Shown in pieces: positions 5,383-9,391 of a DNA stretch of 9,391 bases; the stretch's first letter is position 1; each line of letters starts with the position of its first letter. The translations under genes were made by a program, and so were the position numbers. The DNA is from CAYPOY01 sp964412395 (GTDB taxonomy: Bacteria; Chloroflexota; Anaerolineae; B4-G1). The stretch is from contig CAYPOY010000205.1 of NCBI GenBank assembly GCA_964412395.1, positions 1 to 9,391 on the forward strand. Reading direction: 5' to 3'. The notes under the pieces were generated by a model. That model made no database searches. It saw nothing but the letters and a program-made list of their open reading frames with translations, and was not told the DNA's origin.

Positions 5383-6042
5383 TTAGAAAGGCCAGGTGGG
5401 GACTGGAATGCCGAGGTCAATCAGCACCTGCCAGAACGACACTGGCGCGTACCACACGAGTAAACCTACCGCAATGCAGGCCAGGAGGAGCAGCCCCACG
5501 CACCCACACCCGATCCAGAGCTTGGTCTTGCTTTTCTTCTCCCCGACTGGCGGCGCGGCTGGTTGAGGTGAGGCAGCATAGGCCGGTGGGGGTGGGGGGG
5601 CAGCGGTGTAGGGGGGCGGCGGTGTGGGCTCAAAAGTTGGCGGAGACGGTTCGTAGCTCGGTGGCGTTGTCTCCCCCCTTTTTCCCCCCCATTGGGGAGG
5701 ATGAAGGGAGGGGGCGGCGAGAGCCTCAGTCGCGGCTGTGTCCACTCCGTAATAGATCAACGTCATCGCATCCCCCAGGCCGATCACGTCGCCGTTGACC
5801 AGTGTATGTGGCCCTGTCAGCCGCATCCCGTTGACGAACGTGCCGTTTGTGCTCCCCATGTCCTCGATCACCGTCAGATCGCCCTGGCGCATGATGCGCG
5901 TGTGCTGCCGCGAAACCTGCGGGTCGCTGATCACGATGTCGTTGCCTGGATCCCGCCCCAGGGTGAGTAAATCCTGATCTAGTATAAAGGTTTGGCCAGG
6001 TTGGGGCCCCTGATTCATCACTAACCGGGAACTGTCGGTCAT
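5383..6042 (-). CDS. FHA-domain protein anchored by a C-terminal membrane segment
   Basis: The protein has 219 residues. Residues ~7-98 are a forkhead-associated domain, which binds phosphothreonine peptides: LGRDPGNDIVI (28-38), SRQH (44-47) and GSTNGTFVNG (63-72). All key residues (Arg30, Ser44, Arg45, His47, Asn66, Asn71) are present. A Pro-rich, probably disordered linker covers 110-168, then a basic KKSKTK patch, a single membrane span (~176-197, Cys-rich 'GCGCVGLLLLAC') and a short hydrophobic tail ending in TWPF. The positive patch places the FHA domain in the cytoplasm, where it could recruit phosphorylated partners of a Ser/Thr kinase to the membrane; no kinase is in the window. The ATG at 6042 has AGGAGG 7 bases upstream; an in-frame GTG at 6057 overlaps that site and is rejected. 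The gene converges on the helicase gene with 37 bases between stop codons. A 42-bp dispersed repeat encodes part of the linker. Confidence 0.9.
   Translation of the reverse strand: MTDSSRLVMNQGPQPGQTFILDQDLLTLGRDPGNDIVISDPQVSRQHTRIMRQGDLTVIEDMGSTNGTFVNGMRLTGPHTLVNGDVIGLGDAMTLIYYGVDTAATEALAAPSLHPPQWGGKRGETTPPSYEPSPPTFEPTPPPPYTAAPPPPPAYAASPQPAAPPVGEKKSKTKLWIGCGCVGLLLLACIAVGLLVWYAPVSFWQVLIDLGIPVPTWPF
5673..5714 (-). repeat. 42-bp G/C-run palindromic repeat, copy 2 (in the FHA gene)
   Basis: Read on the coding (minus) strand, this has the same architecture as copy 1 at 3538-3579: C-runs separated by TTCATCC-like bases, a central AATGGGG, then G-runs separated by five A. It is read in a different frame, giving LHPPQWGGKRG instead of IPPNGGERGG. 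Copy 1 read in that second frame gives FHPPQWGGKRGG, nearly identical. It begins the proline-rich linker of the FHA protein. Confidence 0.85.
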
Positions 6043-6106
6043 TGTCTGCCTCCTCACCTGTTTCGCTCTTTACGTTTTGCGTTTCGTGCTTCGCTCCTGG
6101 CCCTAA

Positions 6107-6135
6107 AGTATATGGCTGTTGCGCCTGGTTGTCAA
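6107..6135 (-). promoter_or_regulatory. Strong sigma70-type promoter of the FHA gene
   Basis: On the minus strand a perfect TTGACA (6130-6135), a 17-base spacer and TATACT (6107-6112, five of six) make this one of the two best promoters in the window. Transcription should start near 6100, leaving a leader of about 58 bases before the ATG at 6042. Confidence 0.75.
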
Positions 6136-6156
6136 ACATGCTATTTGTGGTACACT
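6129..6156 (+). promoter_or_regulatory. Promoter of the M19 dipeptidase gene, overlapping the FHA promoter
   Basis: TTGTCA (6129-6134, five of six) is followed by 16 bases and TACACT (6151-6156, four of six). Its -35 box shares five bases with the -35 box of the divergent FHA promoter. Transcription from here would give a leader of about 135 bases (to 6298). I found no clear riboswitch or terminator in that leader. Confidence 0.5.
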
Positions 6157-6298
6157 GGCATCCAGTTTGAGGGTACACGCCGCCTGCTCGCAGCGGTTCC
6201 ATGGCTCGTCGCTCAACGCGGGCCGGTCACGGATCGGTCTGGAGCAGAGATTTTCACGTTTAATAGCGCCCCACAAGGACGGCGCGAAGAGGAGAGCC

Positions 6299-7357
6299 AT
6301 GTATATCGTAGATGCTCACGAGGACATCGCCTGGAACGTGCTCGTTTTGGGCCGTGATGTGCGTCGTAGTGCGCTCGAGACCCGTCATTTGGAGGAGGGC
6401 ACTGGCATCCCCCAGCTCAACGGTCTCTGTATGGTTGGCCTGCCAGAGTGGCTCGCTGGCGGCGTAGCGACTGTCTTTGGCACGATCTTTGCCGCGCCTG
6501 CCCGCCGGGGCTCCCCAGAGCTCCATACCTACACTACCTCTGAAGAGGCTCACGCGTTGGGGCAGGCGCAACTCGATTTCTACAACCGCCTGGCCGATGA
6601 GTGCGACCAGGTCGCATTGATCAGGACCTGCGCCGATCTCGACAATGTGCTCACCAGTTGGGAGAGTGAGACCCCTCAGGTGGGTATCATCCTACTGATG
6701 GAGGGTGCGGACCCCATTCGAGAGCCTGCTGAGGCTGATCGGTGGTTCGAGCAAGGGGTGCGGCTGGTGGGCCTCTCCTGGGCGACGGGTTCCTGCTATG
6801 CCGGCGGTAATGCTGTCCCTGGACGTCTCACCGACGCCGGACGTGAACTGCTGGCCGTGATGGCCGACCTGGGCCTGATCCTGGACGTCAGCCATTTGGC
6901 AGAAGAATCGTTCTTTGAGGCGGTGGACCGCTTTGAAGGTTGGATCGTCGCCACCCACGCCAATCCCCGTGCTCGTGTGCCTGGCCCCCGCCAACTCTCC
7001 GACGAGATGATCCGTCGCCTGGTCGAGCGAGACGGTGTCATCGGCATCGTGCCCTTTAATCGTTTCCTGCAGCCTGGCTGGGTGAAGGGCAACGCTAAGA
7101 GCGCAGTCACCGTCGCCGACGTGGCCGCCGCTGTGGACCACGTCTGCCAGGTAGTGGGGGACGCAGCCCACGTGGGATTGGGCTCCGACTTCGACGGCGG
7201 CTTCGGGGCTGAGAGTGCCCCGGCTGAACTGGACACCGTCGCCGACCTGGCCTGTATTGGCCCGGCGTTGGGTGAACTGGGATACGGCGATGAAGACATC
7301 GCCGCCGTCCTGGGGGGTAACTGGCTGCGCTTGCTGCGGGCAGCGCTGCCAGAATGA
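6299..7357 (+). CDS. Membrane dipeptidase, peptidase family M19
   Basis: The 352-residue protein matches the M19 (renal dipeptidase-like) metallopeptidases, which hydrolyse dipeptides with a binuclear zinc centre in a TIM barrel. The metal and catalytic set is visible in order: DAHED with His7 and Asp9; the bridging Glu135 in LLMEGADPI; His199 in DVSHL; His220 in ATHANPR, with Arg224 nearby; and Asp297 in GLGSDFDGG. Length and motif spacing fit the family. No signal peptide or membrane segment is seen, so it is probably cytoplasmic, as are many bacterial M19 proteins. The ATG at 6299 is chosen because GAGGAGA lies just before it and the protein begins directly with the first barrel strand. 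The open frame continues upstream to 6119, but that extension is not family-like. A membrane protein and a peptide-type ABC permease follow, suggesting a role in peptide uptake or turnover. The bacterial substrate range (L,D- or D-amino-acid dipeptides) cannot be read from sequence. Confidence 0.92.
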   Translation: MYIVDAHEDIAWNVLVLGRDVRRSALETRHLEEGTGIPQLNGLCMVGLPEWLAGGVATVFGTIFAAPARRGSPELHTYTTSEEAHALGQAQLDFYNRLADECDQVALIRTCADLDNVLTSWESETPQVGIILLMEGADPIREPAEADRWFEQGVRLVGLSWATGSCYAGGNAVPGRLTDAGRELLAVMADLGLILDVSHLAEESFFEAVDRFEGWIVATHANPRARVPGPRQLSDEMIRRLVERDGVIGIVPFNRFLQPGWVKGNAKSAVTVADVAAAVDHVCQVVGDAAHVGLGSDFDGGFGAESAPAELDTVADLACIGPALGELGYGDEDIAAVLGGNWLRLLRAALPE

Positions 7358-7461
7358 TGGGGTAACCTCCCCCGGTAAAATGAACCGTCTTGGCTGCCTG
7401 CGGGTATAAAGTGCAAGGGACAGATGCTTCACAAATCTCCTGTCGTGGAAAGGAGCGAGCT

Positions 7462-7977
7462 ATGAGCAAAGTCGTCAGCCGGTGGAAGGTGCCTGACGAG
7501 GCGACAATGCGTGCCCGGCACCGTCGCGCCTGTCTGAACCAGGTGATACTCGCCCTTGCTGCTACTAGCCTTTTCTGCGGCTTTATCTCCGTTCTACTTG
7601 GCGTGCCGCAGAGTTTCGCAGGCCAGTGGTGGATGAAGCCGCCCCGGTACCCAGGTGCCGTGGAGGTTAAATTCGCTGAGGGCGAGGTGTGTCATATGCC
7701 CGCGCCTGGCGTCTATTGCTACGAATGGTACTATCGCACTGACGACCCGGTGGAGGAGGTAATCGCCTACTACGAGGACCTGGAATGGCGGTTTCATCCC
7801 AGGATCACTTTCGACTGGAGGCGCGGCCGTCGCTTTGGTCTCAACTGGGTGGCCGAGTCCTGTGTCAGGATACTGAGCAACGTCTCCTGCTACCAGATCA
7901 TCGCCCATCCATCCCTGGATGGAGACACAGAAATCTACATCCTGGAGCGCGGCGCCATGGGGGAGATAGAAGAGTGA
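7462..7977 (+). CDS. One-pass membrane protein of unknown function
   Basis: I do not recognise a family for this 171-residue protein. A basic N-terminus (residues 1-24) precedes one hydrophobic span (~26-48, 'VILALAATSLFCGFISVLLGV'), so the remaining ~120 residues should face outside. That part has 'PPRYPGAVEVKF', then 'YYRTDDPVEEVIAYYEDLEW'. The latter resembles a pattern seen in exported Chloroflexota domains, where a strand is followed by a helix with an aromatic YYE/FYE motif (from memory of the phylum, not an assigned domain). Four cysteines in the outer part could form disulfides. The ATG at 7462 has AAGGAG about 6 bases upstream; an in-frame ATG at 7390 lacks one and is rejected. The stop codon is 3 bases before the next ATG, so translation is probably coupled to the fused permease gene and the product may act with it. 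A TATAAA at 7405-7410 might be a -10 box, but no good -35 is visible. Confidence 0.75.
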   Translation: MSKVVSRWKVPDEATMRARHRRACLNQVILALAATSLFCGFISVLLGVPQSFAGQWWMKPPRYPGAVEVKFAEGEVCHMPAPGVYCYEWYYRTDDPVEEVIAYYEDLEWRFHPRITFDWRRGRRFGLNWVAESCVRILSNVSCYQIIAHPSLDGDTEIYILERGAMGEIEE

Positions 7978-7980
7978 TCA

Positions 7981-9391
7981 ATGAATAGGATTGTGCAGTT
8001 CATTCAGCGGCGCGGAACCTCGCTCGCGCTGACCGGCGGGGCCACGCTGGGGCTGCTCCTGGGACTGGCCGTCAGTTGGTGGTGGTGGCCGGTTGAGTGG
8101 ACCAACTCCGCGCCTGGCAATCTGCGCTCCGACTTCCAGAGCGACTACATTCTCCAGGTTGCCGAGCACTACGCAACTACTGGTGACCTGGAGTGGGCAC
8201 GCAGCAAGTTGGGGGTGGAGTATTGGCAGGAAGGCCAACTCGCTGAGGCGCTGGAGCATCTGGCGCAGGAGCGTGGCGGACCGGAGGCCATCCGCCTGCG
8301 AGCCCTGGCGCAGGCCCTGGAAACCGCACCCGAGGCTGCACCGGCGCCCACTGTCTGGGAGACGCGCCGCCCGGTGGCCGTGGCCTGTGTAGTCATCTTA
8401 TTAGCGATAGCGTTTGTGGGAGGGGTAGCACTCGTGGTTAGACGTTCACGCAAGTTTCGCGTGGTTCTACGCCGTCTGGGCGTCAGTCTGGTGACCTTGC
8501 TCGTCATTGCCTATCTGACCCTGTTCGGCCTGACTATGGCCGAGCGAGGGCGGGAGGGGCTACCGGCCAAACCGCTCAACGCGGCCGGCGAAGCCCTGCT
8601 TCGGACATTTATCTATGTGACCGATCACCCGACGACCTATTACTGGCACAAGTACAACCCTCCGGCCCTCGAGTTGGTCGTCACGACCTTCGGCCACAGC
8701 GTCGGGCTGTTGCTGGTATCCCTCGGCGCAGCGGCGGCGCTGGGGGTGCCGCTCGGCATCGCGGTGGCACTGGCGCGGCGGAGAAGAGGGGCGTCGCTGG
8801 TGTTGCTGCTTTCGGTTCTGGGGGTGTCCACGCCCAGTTTCCTGCTGGCGATGTTATTCTGGGTGGTCAACATCCAGATACACCGGCGGTTCAACATCTC
8901 CATGTTGCCACCAACGGGCTTCGGTTGGGACGCGCACCTGGTGCTGCCGGCGCTGGTACTGGCGGCCCGTCCGCTGGCGCAGATCGCGCAGGTGACCTAC
9001 GTCTCGTTGTCTGACGTGCTGGGGGAGGACTACATCCGCACGGCGCGGGCGAAGGGATTACGGGAGCGGGTGGTGCGCAACCGGCACGCGCTGCGGAATG
9101 TGCTGATCCCGATCCTGACTACGCTGGGGACCTCTCTCCGCTTTTCACTGGCCAGCCTGCCGGTGGTAGAGTACTTCTTCTTATGGCCTGGGGTCGGACT
9201 GATGTTGCTGGAGGCAATCGAGTTCGGGATGACACCGCTGGTAACCGACCTGATCGTGTCTCTGGGACTGCTGTTCCTGCTGATCAACCTGGCACTGGAG
9301 TTGATCTATCCACTGCTGGACCCACGCCTGAGGAATGGAGGGCAGGAGAGAAACCAGGTTTTTTCTGAAAAACCTGGTTTCTGGGAGCGGC
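7981..9391 (+). CDS. Fusion of a two-TM helical-repeat module with an OppB/DppB-type ABC transporter permease (3' end outside window)
   Basis: One uninterrupted frame of 470 codons runs off the right edge. Residues 1-155 form the first module: a membrane span (~15-35), an outside helical segment with TPR-like phrases ('HYATTGDLEWARSKL', 'EGQLAEALEHLAQ', ~50-115), a second span (~131-153), then RRSRK facing the cytoplasm. Residues ~159-451 are a binding-protein-dependent permease of the peptide/nickel type: 'FRVVLRRLGVSLVTLLVIAYL' resembles the usual OppB N-terminus. More spans lie at about 238-263, 270-297, 318-335, 372-395 and 425-446, and the ATPase-contacting EAA loop is EDYIRTARAKGL (349-360). 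The topology is consistent, because the first module ends inside where OppB begins. The tail beyond 'LDPRLR' is repeat-derived. The ATG at 7981 follows the previous stop by 3 bases and has AGAAGAG upstream. A GTG at 8434 (codon 152) with GGGAGGGG ahead of it could start a separate permease. A partner permease and ATPases would be expected downstream. Confidence 0.82.
   Translation, partial: MNRIVQFIQRRGTSLALTGGATLGLLLGLAVSWWWWPVEWTNSAPGNLRSDFQSDYILQVAEHYATTGDLEWARSKLGVEYWQEGQLAEALEHLAQERGGPEAIRLRALAQALETAPEAAPAPTVWETRRPVAVACVVILLAIAFVGGVALVVRRSRKFRVVLRRLGVSLVTLLVIAYLTLFGLTMAERGREGLPAKPLNAAGEALLRTFIYVTDHPTTYYWHKYNPPALELVVTTFGHSVGLLLVSLGAAAALGVPLGIAVALARRRRGASLVLLLSVLGVSTPSFLLAMLFWVVNIQIHRRFNISMLPPTGFGWDAHLVLPALVLAARPLAQIAQVTYVSLSDVLGEDYIRTARAKGLRERVVRNRHALRNVLIPILTTLGTSLRFSLASLPVVEYFFLWPGVGLMLLEAIEFGMTPLVTDLIVSLGLLFLLINLALELIYPLLDPRLRNGGQERNQVFSEKPGFWER
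8418..8436 (+). promoter_or_regulatory. Possible internal ribosome binding site and GTG start for the permease half
   Basis: GGGAGGGG (8418-8425) lies 8 bases before an in-frame GTG (8434-8436), exactly where the OppB-like part should begin. A permease starting here would read VVRRSRKFRVVLRRLG, close to a normal OppB N-terminus. The site also encodes residues of a membrane span, so chance similarity is possible. Confidence 0.3.
9349..9382. repeat. Perfect 15-bp inverted repeat (AGAAACCAGG family) in the permease tail
   Basis: AGAAACCAGGTTTTT (9349-9363) pairs without mismatch with AAAAACCTGGTTTCT (9368-9382) across the loop TCTG. It follows the normal permease C-terminus ('YPLLDPRLR') and is read in frame as RNQVFSEKPGFWE. 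Palindromes of this AGAAACC..GGTTTCT type are, from general knowledge, dispersed in several cyanobacterial and Chloroflexota genomes. A half-like copy lies near 1802-1813. No T tract follows within the window, so a terminator is not supported. Confidence 0.8.

Noticed and set aside
4422..5420. Long open frame (332 codons) on the minus strand across the helicase 3' end
   Set aside because: It is antisense to the HNH and zinc-binding domains and overlaps the FHA gene end, and its product has no recognisable domain.
6119..6298. Upstream extension of the M19 dipeptidase by 60 codons
   Set aside because: It would overlap the promoter region and lacks family similarity. The ATG at 6299 has a good ribosome binding site and begins at the first conserved barrel strand.
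6157..6298. Riboswitch or T-box in the dipeptidase leader
   Set aside because: I found no recognisable conserved core, specifier or terminator stem in this stretch.

Overview
The window is bacterial, GC-rich and densely coded. It looks like a member of the Chloroflexota, probably Anaerolineae or a relative. This is inferred from several features together: a Tat-exported L,D-transpeptidase-type protein with an N-terminal SH3-like segment, a lipoprotein with a long Pro/Thr/Ser linker, an FHA protein with a proline-rich linker and a Cys-rich membrane segment, and many short G/C-run palindromic repeats that lie inside reading frames. No rRNA, tRNA, CRISPR array, IS element or phage gene was seen.

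Layout. Positions 1-322 (minus) hold the start of an exported L,D-transpeptidase-like protein with a strong sigma70-type promoter. Positions 323-591 are non-coding and contain a palindromic/direct-repeat element. Three minus-strand genes follow: a lipoprotein (592-1152), the O6-alkylguanine DNA methyltransferase ogt (1228-1740) and a HAD phosphatase (1813-2472). Positions 2473-2744 are a divergent regulatory region with a promoter on each side, a strong GC hairpin and a 22-bp palindrome that looks like an operator. The plus-strand gene 2745-5345 encodes an MrfA/YprA-type superfamily 2 helicase with an HNH nuclease-like domain inserted just before its zinc-binding C-terminal domain. Convergent to it is a membrane-anchored FHA protein (5383-6042, minus). 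A second divergent region (6043-6298) has two promoters whose -35 boxes overlap on opposite strands. The plus strand then carries an M19 dipeptidase (6299-7357), a one-pass membrane protein of unknown function (7462-7977) and, 3 bases later, an open reading frame running off the right edge (7981-9391). That frame joins a two-TM helical-repeat module to an OppB/DppB-type ABC permease.

How the genes may work together. ogt and the MrfA-like helicase are both linked to repair of alkylated or crosslinked DNA. They lie on the two arms leaving the 2.5-2.75 kb regulatory region, so a shared damage or stress response is a reasonable hypothesis. On the right, a dipeptidase followed by a peptide-type permease suggests peptide uptake or turnover, with the rest of the transporter presumably downstream of the window.

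The most notable points are the helicase-HNH fusion, the permease fusion, and the insertion of dispersed palindromic repeats into protein-coding sequence. Three repeat tracts sit in the helicase. One of these has a second copy in the FHA gene that is read in a different frame. A further palindrome lies in the permease tail.
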